A stretch of DNA of 64,000 bases from contig OX465589.1 in the NCBI GenBank assembly GCA_950022655.1, positions 27,209,626 to 27,273,625 of the forward strand, read 5' to 3'. The notes under the pieces were generated by a model. It was not told the origin of the DNA. It was given only the letters and a program-made list of their open reading frames with translations, and ran no database searches. Position numbers and translations under genes: made by a program. This document shows, one piece after another, positions 32,117 through 44,733 of the stretch (positions are counted from its first letter, which is position 1; every line of letters begins with the position of its first letter). Source of the DNA: Alentia gelatinosa (taxonomy: Eukaryota > Annelida > Polychaeta > Phyllodocida > Polynoidae).

Positions 32117-34887
32117 ACCTTTGCCATGTCTCTGAGGGCCTATGTTTCGGACGACGCCTCTTCAATGGCCGCCGTCACCATCACTTCGGCCTACAATGCC
32201 ATACTACCCAACCTTGCCGTCCAGTCTCATAAACCGTGTCTTCTATTACTTGAAAGTTTGACAATGTTTATGAGTGTAGTCAGGAGAAAGATAAATCTGT
32301 TTTAATGCCATAGCACAGTTAGATATACTGCAGAACTAAAGAGTTGGAGATGTTTGGGATTGCCGTTCACCGTACTCTTGAAGGGTGTCCCAAAGTGTGG
32401 GAGCACCAGGCCAAAGGGAAAGCCTTCTCTGGAGTCGTTGCTTCACGTTTTGCGGATCGCGCAATAGCGATCCGAGGTCAAAAGCGTTGCTTCAGATTTT
32501 CTGCGGATCACATCATAATTATGTCGCCATCTATATCAAATTGAAAATCTAATGAACCTTTCACCTATGACGCTGAAAATGCGGTGTTCTGAAAGGTAGC
32601 GATACAACATGAGAATAACGATACTACACGGCACGATCCGATAATATCGGAGCAACGCCTTCCCACATCAATAGGAGCAACGATCCCGTGGGCAGGTAGA
32701 TTGACGTTACACCAGTGCGGCCTAGGAATAGGTGGTGAAATGGAATGATAATTTCCGCAGCAAAATTATACATCACAATTTCAATATACTATACTGAAAC
32801 CACTAGTAATATCGTTCCAAATAACCCATGATATCGCTACCAAATCCATAAAAATGTTTAATCAGTTTCAGATTGACTAGAGAAAGCGAATAAAAAACTT
32901 GTTATTTTTCTTCAATCCCTAAATGGGAACTATGTGCTAATTTACCCTTTCTTTTCTGTGTTTTATGACTTAGAATCCTCGTCTGATTGATCATTTTGAA
33001 ATCAGTCTACTACGTGAGAGGCCCTTAGTCGTCCCGGGCGGAGTGAATCTCGTTATACCCTACTTATTTTCCCGCTCCTTCTAGGAAGAAACCATTTGAA
33101 GAATTGTATACATTGTAGATTGCGCGTTCTTCAGTCTATAAGAGGCTGAACGTTACCAATAACCCTTATCAATTTTGGTATCTTGTAACAATAAACCATT
33201 ATCGTACGAACTTGGCAACCACTGAAAGTGATGTAAGAATGATCACTAAATTTCACCCATCCCATTCTAGAAGTGACGCAAGGTATCGTTATATAAAGAA
33301 TACGTACCAAAGAATCACGTATGACAGGGGAATGGAGTCATGTGACCCTTAAGCCCATACATTTAGAGAATGGGGAATACGATACCTAAATACGTAATAG
33401 CGTTAATGATACTAATTTGAACTGTGGCCTCAGTACTAAGGGCCAATTGAATAGTAGGCGTACATGAATGCCAACTGGAGACTTACTCCTGAGATATGGA
33501 CACAATTTTCTTTGTTCGTTTTCAGCGGTGTGTTCATTGAGGTGATGTTAATTGGTTCGTTGTTTGATAGTCTATTCAACAATGCGGGTCGTGGAAATAA
33601 TATATAGGGGGTTGACCTATGCTCAGGAGAAAAAGGTAGCGGGTACGAATGGCTGATATCTAATTAAGTGTCGACCACGATAGGTCAGTCACAGCTGTGG
33701 CTTAGAAATCCAGGACACAAATGCTCGCCTGATAGATAATATGACACCTGGAAGGTGGGATGAATATGACTGATGTGCTCTGGCGATCTCGAGCTGACCA
33801 GTAACATCGGGCTTCAGCCGACATTATTCTTCCCTGTGATCGGGGTCAGCACCATCAGATTCCTAAATCTGTAACACAAATTGGGCTCTGTGGGGTTGGG
33901 TAGGTATTTTGGAAAAGACCAACAGGCACTACGGCCAAACAGCATCCGCTTCAGAATCGGGTTAACTGCATCCGGTCCGTGCGCATGACCACCGAGCAGG
34001 GACCACGTGACCTCTTGCTATGAATGCTGGGAGGACTTCTTATGCCGGGCCATCCCCTGACTTCCGTCTGCCGCACACTCCCAGCTGCCCCCCCCCTCCC
34101 CCCTCACCTTTACCGCCCGGGAGTCCTAGGGACATCTAACCGCCTTTTCCTGTTAGTGGACATGGCCGCTGACGTATCACAGGCCGTTGCTGCAGAGTCC
34201 TAGTATGAACAAATGGTTGTCACTATGTGCCTTTAGATCTTTGGGGAATCTTTTAGAAGTAGAAATAGGTGATATATTCATTACGAATTTTCCAAGAATA
34301 ATACAGAAGACCAGGCATTTACTTGTGCAGATAGCAACTGGGGCTGACAGTGAGAGGCTTTTTTTTGCCACCATGCAATCATATACACATGCACCAATTT
34401 AAGAGTAAAACATTCCACAGAGGCATGTGTTTTACTACCTAGTCATATAAGAATCAAGGGAAATAAACTAGTATCTGAAAAACTCGCACTGACGATACAT
34501 TATTGGAAGAAAAAAAAAAAGAAAAAAAAAGCAAAACAGACAATCTTTAGATAGAATAGTGCCAGAGCCCACATGTTTCCGAATACAGACCTGAAACCAA
34601 TAGCCAAAGAGTACATTAAGGGACAGAAACTCTGGAACTGCATCAGAGAAGCAAACTATGGGACATCGTAGTATCTACTAGCCAGACCTTCAGGAAAGAC
34701 AAGCTAACGGGTTAGTTTGACCCTTCTGCAGATGGTCACCTCCTAAGAGGTGAATTAGTGCCTGTAACTCTCCCTTACTTGAATGAATATAAAATCCGAA
34801 AATAACAAGGCACCCAACGACTAGCATAAGATAGATAAGTCCTCGAGCGAAAATGTGCATACCAGTCTGAGGGCAATCCATGTCCTT
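32117..34887. other. Gene-free stretch
   Basis: The first 100 bp (32,117-32,225) read open on the + strand in one frame (FAMSLRAYVSDDASSMAAV) and could be an exon fragment of unknown identity. Palindromic CGATCCG/CGGATCG words lie at 32,450-32,690. There is no other supported feature. Poly-A/G low complexity lies near 34,505-34,535. Confidence 0.4.
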
Positions 34888-35255
34888 TTTAGAGCGTGCT
34901 TGCACGCGCTAAATACATCATCTAGAGACCTAAAGGTTAGAGTAGTCACATATATACACTTTCAGCGTGCTGCCAGAAAACTATCCCTTCACCATCTGCG
35001 TGCTATCCACTGTGACAGTGTGAAAGGAGCAGGGTGCTAGTGTCTCAGGGACTTAGAAGCATGCTCAGCTGACCATGACCAATCACTAGAGACCGAAATA
35101 CCTCACTGACCCATTGGTGCTTGACCTTGATATTTGTGGATCCTATACTCAGGTTGCAGAAATAGCAGGCTGACTGGGTTCCATTAGGTTACAGAAAACA
35201 ATCCATAGACTGAATGTAACCCAAACCTATTAATTGTTATTATACGTTTGGACTA
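34888..35255 (-). repeat. Uninterrupted copy of the 27,140/28,600 dispersed repeat
   Basis: Reads in reverse complement through ATAACAATTAATAGGTTTGG, GTGATTGGTCATGGTCAGCTG, GCTGCCAGAAA and finally GCTAAATACATCATCTAGAG. This is the same order as the two separated parts at 27,140-27,430 and 28,455-28,600. Confidence 0.6.
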
Positions 35256-35383
35256 GTTATGTTCCAGGCAGTTCGGGCAGCCCCGTTTGGCTGAAACGTG
35301 TGACACCGTGAAAGTTTTGTCTTTTTATTACTTTGACTTGACTCACCCCTTATTATGCAAAGCTGTTGAGTTTTGCTATTACT

Positions 35384-35500
35384 AGACCGATGGCACCACG
35401 GACTAATGGCACCTGGACCGATGGCAACATTTTCCCCAGACCGATGGCACCACTACCTAGACTGATGGCACCACTCACTTGGACTTATGACACTACTCAC
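35384..35500. repeat. Imperfect GACCGATGGCACCAC tandem repeat
   Basis: About five units of roughly 17-30 bp built on GACCGATGGCACC, degenerating rightward. Non-coding. Confidence 0.7.
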
Positions 35501-36192
35501 AAAGTCACTGCTCTTTACGATATGCTTGCTTTAACATTGTGACACTATGGACCTTGGTTAAAATTGGTTTCAATGATAAAACTATTAGGCGATGGTTTAT
35601 CAATTAGGAGTGGGGGCATTTTTTTCGTTAGGGTATATTTTTAGTCAATTTTGTATGGAGTGAACAACTTATTCTGTTACTTCTGTGGAGGGGGCGGTTA
35701 ATTATTCTTTTATAATTTCGGGGGGGGGGGGGGGGGCTTGTTTTGTTGGCCCAGGGGGTCGGGGGGTTGGGGGTTCTTATGTCATTCTGATTATTCAAAA
35801 AAATATATTCATATGGTTGGTGCTAATCTTGTATGAATCAATCACTCGTTACTGGTCTAAAACCATATATCAGACATAGCCCTACACCGAGTAGTGGCGG
35901 TGGCAGCCCCCAAACACCCGGCCCCCTGAGCCCCGATGTCGGTAAACTCGGCTGGCGGAGGCCCCTCGGTGTCAGCGGTGGTCGCAGAGGCCAGGTGCTC
36001 ACGAAATCACCGGTGTTTTTTTTAGTTTAGAAAAAAAGACTTGAAAACAGAACTAGCAACCCTGGTGTTATAAGACTATTGCATATTATTATATACCTGT
36101 GCATAAACTCAGTGTAATTACACACTGCTGCTAGGGGTATAGTTATTGTACACAGATTGCACTGTATGCCGTGAATCAATGTACTGGTTACC

Positions 36193-36285
36193 TTGGAAAG
36201 TGACAGACTGCACACTTTGGGTGACAGATTGCATCCTTTGAGCCTTACCTGCATGCTTTGGGTGACAGATTGCACACTTTGACGA
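36193..36285. repeat. Imperfect GGGTGACAGATTGCACACTTT tandem repeat
   Basis: Three to four degenerate units of about 21-23 bp (GTGACAGACTGCACACTTTG, GTGACAGATTGCATCCTTTG, GTGACAGATTGCACACTTTG). A poly-G run lies upstream near 35,720-35,737. Confidence 0.65.
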
Positions 36286-36889
36286 AATAACGCAATCTGA
36301 TTGGTCGAGAGGCCAACAACAGAATTCTAGGTGCAAGATTTTAAAATGGCAGATCCCTTCACTTCACGAGTTCTGTGGCGTAGTACAGTATCCACGGAAC
36401 GCGTTAGTGGGTACATTTATCAAACATCGAAGTAGAATATGAGTATGAATCACATGAAACACGTTAGAAAGCTTAGATATGCGAGATTGATCGATACGAA
36501 CAAAGACACTCGCCGAGCGGGCAACTCTTAGATGTCAACAAATGGCCGCACCACTGTGACATCATAATCAGGGATTCCCTATGCTCTGGGGAATCCCGGG
36601 CCTCTCAGCCAATCCTCCAAAACAACTCCTTGGTCATAAATAATTTCATCCTGTTTGGAATCAGATGTACGCTTGATTCTGAACGCATCCCATGCTAGGC
36701 TAGTTAGAGTTATGTTTAACCATATATACGCCACTATCCAATCATTCCAATCTCTGCACATTGGGAGCTGTTATTTCTAATTCATTTGTCATTAATGCTC
36801 TATGCTAGTCCATATCAAAAGGAAAATAAGTCTTATATTACCATTTTATGTTATATGATCTTTCAAAAACCCAATAGGGTATTATTTTT

Positions 36890-37420
36890 GAGCGCGGGAA
36901 ATCGCGCTCATATACGTCATCTAGAGTCTAGAGAGCTCACACAGGGTTTCAGCTTACTGCAGAGAATCTAACACTTCACTATCAATGTTCCACTATAAAG
37001 GCCTGGTTAAATGAGCAGGGGTCCAGTATCAAGCCTTACCATACCCCCTGCCCCACTACTGACTTGGTTCCTTTTAATAGAACTTTCATGGCTGAGTGAC
37101 CTTGTGATTGTGTGTGCGCTGCAGTCTAGGAAATCAACAGAAATCACATATTTTCAATATATGAAATACTCAAGATCAATACCAGGATTCTATAAATGGT
37201 CCAAGATCACAGAGAAATGACAATTATGGTATTTTGAGTGTGATAAGTGTACAAACTAGGAGCAAATAGTATGTTCATCATTGATGAATGAGCATTCAAT
37301 TATAAATGAATAACAATTGAAAGGTTTACAGTCAGTGTCTGCCTGTGTCTACGATTCAAATATATCAAGCACCAGTAGGTCAATCAGGTATTTTGGTTTT
37401 GAGTGATTGGACAGTTGACC
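36890..37420. repeat. Diverged copy of the 27,140 dispersed repeat family
   Basis: The stretch 37,248-37,330 (TTCATCATTGATGAATGAGC, TATAAATGAATAACAATTGA) matches 27,145-27,215, and 37,360-37,395 matches 27,305-27,345. The left edge has a perfect GAGCGCG...CGCGCTC palindrome near 36,890-36,910 and a CATCTAGAG word. Confidence 0.5.
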
Positions 37421-39056
37421 AAGACCGTCAATGAAAAATTCAGTCACAACCATGACAAGTCAGGGTGACAAGTTGAATGGGATGTGTGGTATGCTAGACC
37501 AGGCACAAGTCGAAATCAAAAGTTAGCCAACATATGACAAACACCTCAAAAGAAATATGCCAATGTATTTATGAGTTGATCATGAAACATTTTCACTGTA
37601 TTAGGATACTGCTATTTTGATTAAGTAATCAGTTGCCATCTGTTGATACATGTAATATATGTCTGTACTATAACGTAAGCCTTGTATTTTTGTCATCGTA
37701 TACCTATATTGTAACACTATGTAAATGTAGAAGCATCAACTCATCATCATCTTATAAACTGGCGAATGTAACTAATTTAGAGAACTAACCAATTGTATTA
37801 ACGGGAAGAGCTTTCCTCATTGAAAGATGTGAATAAAAGCATTAAAAAAGTAGAATTTTATGACATGATAAATATTCCTGTTGGTGATACTTTGGAAAAA
37901 AAGCTATTAAATCCATTCTCTGGGTTTATTGAAACATTCTTACTTTTATTTCATGTAATAATTTAGGTATACCGCGCTCTTCCATTATAAATGGAAATAG
38001 CATTTGCTCCTAGTATTAACTGTACATGATAAACGCGGCATTCTTTTGTTTTTAGCGTTGTTTTTATACAACAGATTTTTCTGCTGAAAGAATCTATCCT
38101 AGACAAATCGAGATATTCTTGCATTGATTTTGTCCCTTTCTTTCCCGGTGCATCTAGCCTTTTTCAAAAGAATATTCTATTCTCTTATAAGTTCAATAGG
38201 TTGTTTGATATCTAAGGTTCATCATTATGGATTGAACAAAGGTTTGATATTTACATTGGATATCCAAGCAACTGTAAATCAAATTTACAATATACGAACA
38301 TTTATCTTCTCCGTTATCATATACGAAATCTATCCCAGATTTGCTCGTTTAAGAAAATTTGCATTTTGTCCTATAGTACTTTTTTTAATTTTTTTTTTTT
38401 TAATCACGTTTATTTAGGGTCCTCAATACATGTATGATGTCCAAGGCTCGGCCGAGGCCGTTCTGCCGCCTGGTCCCTCTGATAACACAATTTGGTGTTT
38501 ACAAGTAGTCTGTGGGTAGAACACTTTTACTCCAGATGTACACTAGCATACAAAAGCGCTCAGGGCTTACAGAGGGGTTTCTTAGCCAGAAAATACATAA
38601 ATAATGTGATGAGGTGAAGTAAGACATAGTAGGGGTCAATCGACATTATACGATTACAGGAAGTATTGACATGTGATCTTCCATAGCATTCTTTTCTTTT
38701 AGTTTTCTTTAATTTAAATCATTTCTTTACCAGAAAAATCACTATTTGGTCGCTAAATGCATTACCTAGCACTCCAGGCCTCACCTGTTTTATGGTATAT
38801 GGTATCTTCATTGTCTAAGATACCATTGCAGCATTAACGCCGCGTGCCATACCTTTGTATTATGGTTTAGACTTAAGGCGGTCACATACCTGTTATCTGA
38901 GGAGACAAAAAAGACGGGATGTTCCGTTAAGAGCTGTTAAGGTAAGACGGGAACAGTCTGGATAACACTGTCTGAATGACGAAAGCTAGTGAGGCTATTG
39001 ATTTTTTGCGCAAAAACATACTTATATATACAGGCAAAACAGTAAATTTACAGTTA
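37421..39056. other. Gene-free AT-rich stretch
   Basis: No supported feature. A hydrophobic open frame at 38,124-38,417 (+) is AT-driven and unrecognised. Confidence 0.4.
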
Positions 39057-39847
39057 TACACTGTAAAAAGTGTGTTTGGTTATACACACGAGATTCTCTA
39101 AACACCGTTTAATTCCCGCACGCTTACAACATTTACACACATACATCCAAACACCACTGGATTTTAAACACTTGTTCTTCTATTCAAACGCTTATTTTTT
39201 ACACACTTAAACACTTTGCTCCCAAGTGTTTAACCGTTTACCGTTTACACACTAAGTGTTTAGTTTTACACATTTCTGTGTGTATTCCCCTGGCCTCGTT
39301 CTGATGGCGGCACACTTATTCTCAGCGAGGTGGCCACACACGTTTACAAGCAAGTGGAGAGAAATAGTTGAAAGTAAGCACCAAACTTAACATACCACCT
39401 GGAATTATTTCTTATATCATATAAACACAATCTTGTACCTCCATAACTAATACCATTACTACCATAACATGTTATCCTTCAATGGATCCTACACTGCAAT
39501 ATGTAAGCCCTATTTTACTCTATACACCCCAAATGAGAAATGCAGCAATTTTCGGAATCACCAACATAAAATGGCAAGTATGTGAGCTATTATTCAATAA
39601 TTCACCTGATTATTGCTTCCAAGATGCTAAATTATCGGTGGGAGACGTGTTATGAACAAATATCTCACATACATGTAAATACTTCACATACACATACAAG
39701 GTAAGACCGCAGCATATTATGTAGGTCAAGCAAAAGTCGCCTTCACATACACAGCTGGACTTCCAGTTATCAGCTGGCATTGTTTTGACAGCTACTGACC
39801 GCAGTCAGCGCTTTCACACCTATATGTGGGGTTACCACCTAGTCAAT

Positions 39848-40028
39848 TAGGCAGGCAGGTAGATGGGTAGACAGGTAGATGGGTAGGCAGGCAGATGGGT
39901 AGGCAGGTTGATGGGTAGGCAGGTAGATGGGTAGGAAGGTAGATGGGTAGGAGGTATGTAGATGGATGGGCAGGGAGATAGGTTGGAGGTAGATAAATTG
40001 GTAGGCAGGTTGATGGGTAGGTAGATGG
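39848..40028. repeat. GATGGGTAGGCAGGTA minisatellite
   Basis: Around a dozen degenerate 12-16-bp units lie inside the TIR element. The minus-strand open frame through it (Leu/Pro/Thr-rich, 39,843-40,328) is a repeat artefact. Confidence 0.85.
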
Positions 40029-40325
40029 TCCTATATGGTGAACTCGATACTGCTGTGGTCCCGGGCCTGCACTCCCTTGTGGTGGTCTAGTCGGCCGTGT
40101 GTGCGGTATCCGCCGGTCTGACAGGTCCGCGGGGGTGTGACCAGGGGACCGTGTGGTTGGTAGGCTGGCCATGTGAGGTGAGAAAGCTGGACGCGCTGAG
40201 GTCCGCGCACGGGTCCGCGCTATACTAAAAGAACACAACACTGATAATGTGTCTCTGAAAACCCAGTTTGAATGAGTCTGGGCTTGACCTAGATAATATT
40301 TAAGACATGGACTGTAAATGATCAA

Positions 40326-40566
40326 CACTATACATGTACATTATACCGATATTGTAAAGTAAGATACAGGGGTAGATATAAGGGTGATATTGATACTACT
40401 ATCTGAAGTATCTATACTTGGATTTTATAATATTTCCGACACAGTATTAAAGGACTGGAGAAGTTCACCACTATACATGTACATTATACCGATATTGTAG
40501 AGGAGGATACAGCACAGGTTTAGATATGAGGGTGATATTGATACTACTATCTGAGGTATTTATACG
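40326..40566. repeat. Direct duplication of about 98 bp
   Basis: 40,326-40,423 and 40,468-40,566 align (CACTATACATGTACATTATA ... GGTGATATTGATACTACTAT ... TATCTATAC/TATTTATAC) with a few substitutions and a short indel. They are separated by about 45 bp. Confidence 0.8.
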
Positions 40567-41058
40567 ATTATTCAATATAAATACATGTGAACAAAATTAT
40601 ACTTACTTTTAACACCACCTCTCAACTGTCTTGTGTGTGTGGTCAGCTCGATGCTCATTAGTATTCTGCCGCCAAAACGAGGTTCGGTAGGTGTTGTGAA
40701 TATTAACGTTTAAAACTAAACACTTAGTCAAAGATAGTGTGTAAACCATAAACGGCTAAACACCTATTGACAAAGTGTTTAGGTGTGTAAGTCATAAGTG
40801 TTTAAAGTATCCGAACAAGTGTTTAAATCTAATAGTGTTTGGATGTATGTGTGTAAATATTGCAAGTGTGCGGGAATTAAACTGTGTTTAGACAATCTGG
40901 TGTGTATAACCAAACGCACTTTTTACAGTGTATTTAGGCAAAGCGTCCCCGATGTGTTAACAACCTTGAGCCAAGGATACACCAAGCAGGAAACAGCAGT
41001 GATCTACGAAATCACAAACATGAAGTGGCGTGTGCATAAATGTGAAAAATTATTTCAT

Positions 41059-41306
41059 CATTACCCCAGATCCCCAATGAAACAAAGTGGAAGCCGTAGT
41101 GGGCTTAATAAAATTTTATTAAATTTTATAAGTCTTATTGATATGAATAAGAGTAATACAATGAATAATCAATAATAAGAAGATAGTTATAATTGACAGA
41201 TGTATGTGGTTGTCAATTATTATAAGTTTGTGATAACATAATGAAGATATTATGTAATATTACATAGTTATGAAGAACATGTAATAATAAAATAATATGA
41301 ATAGCC
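41059..41306 (-). repeat. Split direct repeat A, outer copy (element 2)
   Basis: 248 bp from CATTACCCCAGATCCCCAAT to GAATAGCC. It is repeated at 41,538-41,785 with about three substitutions, and related to 50,922-51,166. Confidence 0.93.
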
Positions 41307-41352
41307 CTACGAGTGTAAGGAGTAGGAGAGAGAAAAGGAGTGTGTGGGTGGG

Positions 41353-41537
41353 TAGAAAAAGTATGTGTAGAGTGTAGGAGACCTGAGAAGCGTATGAGGC
41401 AGAGTACAGTGTCGACCTAGCGCACTTTGATGTTTAGTGCGGCCGATAGTGGAGAGGTGGCGCAGGGGTGCGCTAGTGTAGAGTGGTTTCACCAGGGGGG
41501 GGCAATGACCACCCCTGACCATAGGCCATGGGCAACC
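41353..41537 (-). repeat. Split direct repeat B, inner copy (element 2)
   Basis: TAGAAAAAGTATGTGTAGAG to GGCCATGGGCAACC, repeated at 46,031-46,214 with about three substitutions and one G-run length change. It joins repeat A directly at AACC|CATTATCCC. Confidence 0.93.
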
Positions 41538-41785
41538 CATTATCCCAGATCCCCAATGAAACAAAGTGGAAGCCGTATTGGGCTTAATAAAATTTTATTA
41601 AATTTTATAAGTCTTATTGATATGAATAAGAGTAATACAATGAATAATCAATAATAAGAAGATAGTTATAATTGACAGATGTATGTGGTTGTCAATTATT
41701 ATAAGTTTGTGATAACATAATGAAGATATTATGTGATATTACATAGTTATGAAGAACATGTAATAATAAAATAATATGAATAGCC
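41538..41785 (-). repeat. Split direct repeat A, inner copy (element 2)
   Basis: The second copy of the 248-bp A block, lying about 50 bp downstream (transcription sense) of the YR stop. Confidence 0.93.
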
Positions 41786-41835
41786 AAGAAGCCAATAGTT
41801 ATAGGGAGAGGAGGGTTGGGAAAAAGTTTTTATAG

Positions 41836-42839
41836 TCATTTTTTGAAAGAGAGAGACTCAATAAGAGACTTGTTGACTGTCTCTTTGTCGGTGACCTTGA
41901 TGTAGGCCCGGTGGGCTTGAGACTTCCACCCTCCGTATCTCTGGATGTTCAGCTCAGGAATGCCGGCCTCAAATGCCTGAGTGGCAGCGGCCTTCCTGAG
42001 GCTGTGGAGGGTGAATGTCCTTGCTGGTTGGCCTGTAGCCTGCAGCAGGCTGTCCCATTCCCTGGTCATGATCCGTGAGGTGATGGTTGTCCCATCGGGC
42101 ATCGTGAGGAATGAGTCCCGCAGTGAAGCCGTAGGGGCCACCCGTAGCAGTTCTCGAATCGCGTGTCGGGGACACACTCTGAGATCGTCCGCGGCCTCGA
42201 GGCGCATCACCTTCTGCTCCCCCACATGCTGTAGGTTCTTTGCCGCCTTGATGGTTACAGTCACGTGGCGGTGCCCGAGGACCACGTCCCCACGTGTGAG
42301 GTGCTGCGCCGGGTCGAACGTAGGAGCGGATTGCGGTGCCACCTCTCCCTGCCGTAGGGCCGCGTAATAGATCAATAGCAGACCCGCTCTGATCGCCGTA
42401 TGTAGGGGCGATGCCGTTAGGCCGTCAAGAACTGCTCTGAATATGTCCATCGGGATAGTGGGTTTCACATTTGGTACGTAGTCCTTGTTCCTTTTCATCC
42501 CCTCGAGGGCACGTCTCACCCGATGGTCCTCAGTTGGTCGGACGTCGCCCCCCGTCAGTCGCAGATGCGCGCGGACGTGCGACAGGTGGTTGGCGACCGT
42601 GGCTGGCGAGGGGGCGTGGTCGGCCACGTATTCCATGTAGCACGTGATCAGGCTCACGGTGGGTGCCCCGGGGTCGACTTTCATCCGCTCGAGAACGCCA
42701 GGTAGGTGGTCACTGCGGATCGCTGGTTTGCGAGCGTGCCTGGGACACGCGCCTCTGACTGGCACGCAGATGCCCTCGCCTGGAGTAACAGAAGAGCCTG
42801 ATCTGCAGAAGAGACAGAGGACGGGTACAAAAGAAGCAT
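41836..42839 (-). pseudogene. YR: Tyrosine recombinase of element 2 (one frameshift)
   Basis: Homologous to the element 1 recombinase over its whole length. The start Met at 42,839 aligns with that of element 1 (SADQALLLLQARASACQ against SPADPALRSLQTRASARQ). After TTYLAF the frame is lost at about 42,689-42,694 by an apparent 1-nt change, and the rest continues in the RT frame to 41,836. All catalytic residues survive downstream: ALRQGE, HSLRKAAA, GGWKS and the nucleophile in AHRAYIK. The single lesion is why one long open frame here joins the end of RNase H to the recombinase; that fusion is not ancestral. Confidence 0.85.
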
Positions 42840-44727
42840 GGGTACATGGGACGATAGGGTACAGCTCATGGTATTGAATGAGAGAATTGGCCCTATCGTA
42901 GTCCATCCTCGAGAGATGGGCTCTGCTCAAGGCATCTGCGATCACGTTTTGCACCCCGGGGATATGACTGAAGACCAATTCCACCTGCAAGCGTGCCTGG
43001 ACCATCCATGCCTGGCGGGCACACTCTGCCAGGACTCGGTTTCGGGCACGCCCACTGTTGAGGGTCTGTACGGTCCCGAGGTTATCACAGAACACCTCTC
43101 CCGAGATCCGCGGTCGCTGTCGGTGATGAATGTGTGGAGCGCATATATCGTGTTCAGAGCCTCGAGCTCTGAGATGCACTCCACGGGGTCGAGAACGGGG
43201 CATACCTGGCCGGAGTACGAGTATCGGCCATCAGTCCCTCCGACACCCGACAGGCATGCGTCCACGGTGATGCGCCTCGTCGGCGGGCCTCGAAGGATGA
43301 GGGCGAGTCCATTCCACCCCTCAGCGAACTGAACGAACCAATCCAGATCCTGGCACATCTCGGAGTTGATGTTCATGTAGAATCCCCTCATCCCCCGTAG
43401 GGCCTCCAGCAGTTTAGAGACGAATGCCCGCGCCGGTCGTATACACCTTGCGACGTGTAATATCCTGCCCAGCACCAACTGGAGCTGGCGTTTGGTCAGG
43501 GTCCGGCATTTTGCTACGGCTGAGACGTGACCTCGGATATCCTCTAACTTGGCCGTAGGGATCGAGAGTGTCATGCTAAGGGCGTCGATCTCGATACCCG
43601 GCCACGTCACGTTCTGGCTGGGCTCCTGAGCTTTGTCATGGGCCTCGGGGAGACCCAGCTCGGCAAACAGTTCCCGTGCAATCCTGAAGTCCACGGCCGC
43701 CTTACCTCGGTCCTCGGAGAGGATGATGAGGTCGTCGAGGTACATCGCGGCCGTGACTCCCTTCGATCCCAGAATCCCCACGATGGCCTCCGCCACACAC
43801 TGCATGTGGTATGAGGAGGCACGGGCACCGAATGGCATGGCCGTATCACAGTAGTGCCCGTCTCCCCACGTGAAACATAACAGCGGCCAGTCGAGGGGAT
43901 CACATCTGAAATTCTTGTAGGCACGTGACCGTCATGTCCGTAATAATCCTCCTATCGTCCGTGCCCCGCTTTTCCCGTGTCATGAGTGGCGACACGTGAC
44001 ACCACGGGCTGAAAGGCGGTTCGTCAAACGGACCCAACATATTTGAGAAGCCTGCCTCCTTCACCAGAAACTTCTCTACCTGCACAGGGTGACCGGTCGC
44101 ACTAGGGTGGTTGGCCACGCCCCTTGTGTCACTCTCCGGCCCGAGGTATCCTAGGGGGAAACCGTAGTGCAGGAATCCTAGGAGCTCCTGCGCCCCATCC
44201 ACGGGCCCTAGGTAATGGTCCCAAGCCGACAGGTTGAGATCTGAGGGAACCTCAATCCTTGCGCTGAGAGCATTGGGGATTACCGTGTCGTGCACGGCCT
44301 GGTAGATCTCCGCGTGCCTGGCGGGCCCCACAGGCGTGAAGTCCGGCCATGTCTCCCGGCGATGCTCTCGGAAGGCGAAGGGGTCTGTCCTCACTCCCTC
44401 CCGGTGTATTCCGGTCTCGCATACCTCCCTGAGGGCCTTGAAATCCAGAGTGTTAGATCCCTCCTGTTCCCCCGGCGCGGTAACACTAACACCGGCCACG
44501 TAGGTGGAGATGGCCGGCGCCGGGGAAAGGGGGCGTATCTCCTCCGGGAGTGTATTCCCCGGGCATTTGTTGTTGTTTACCACTGCCCGTCGGCCACGTG
44601 CCGAGGGGGTCACGTGAGCGGTGACGTCACGTGTGGGGGCCGGCTTCATTTGATCACACTCCGGGCCGCCGGCTCCCCTTTCATCCTGGTATCGCACCTC
44701 GTCTACTGGCGGGGCGCGGCCTGCCCG
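42690..44727 (-). pseudogene. pol: Reverse transcriptase-RNase H of element 2 (deleted and frameshifted)
   Basis: The N-terminal part (44,727-43,933) aligns with element 1 through WCHVSPLMTREKRG and ITDMT. About 49 codons are then missing at roughly 43,933, relative to element 1. The loss includes the motif A aspartate (TIDI before SRAYKNF) and shifts the frame. The palm resumes at 43,930-43,110 with MPFGARASSYHMQ and YLDD intact, followed by the RNase H start (TVDACLSGVGG, SELEAL). A 1-nt loss at about 43,098-43,107 shifts the frame again. It continues with VFCDNLGTVQ and ADALSRA. Without motif A it cannot be catalytic. Confidence 0.88.
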
Positions 44728-44733
44728 TTTTTT
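44693..44733 (-). promoter_or_regulatory. Conserved -1 frameshift signal, gag to pol (element 2)
   Basis: AAAAAAC at 44,733-44,727 is followed by an 8-nt spacer GGGCAGGC, then CGCGCC (44,718-44,713), a 14-nt loop and GGTGCG (44,698-44,693). These are the same dimensions as element 1. The arm change GGCGCG to GGTGCG converts one G-C pair to G-U, so pairing is kept. The gag codon TCA before the heptamer in element 1 is TAA here, so gag now stops on the slippery site. That fits inactivation by one C-to-A change. Confidence 0.7.

Larger units (their letters stand above)
39057..40932. mobile_element. 1.9-kb element with about 270-bp terminal inverted repeats
   Basis: 39,057-39,330 and 40,665-40,932 are inverted copies of each other. 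The outer ends are CACTGTAAAAAGTGTGTTTGG and CCAAACGCACTTTTTACAGTG, each bordered by TA. Each arm is packed with AAACACTT/AAGTGTTT words. The interior has no transposase ORF but holds a GATGGGTAGGCAGGTA minisatellite and a direct duplication. A TA target duplication would suit a Tc1/mariner-type relationship, but long repetitive arms also fit foldback elements. The autonomous partner is unknown. Confidence 0.78.

Noticed and set aside
39843..40328. 161-codon minus-strand ORF rich in Leu/Pro/Thr
   Set aside because: It translates a minisatellite; the periodicity in the peptide mirrors the DNA repeat.
41836..43203. A natural RNase H-recombinase fusion protein
   Set aside because: Comparison with element 1 shows two separate frames joined by a 1-nt lesion at about 42,690. 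The true recombinase start (42,839) is in the other frame.
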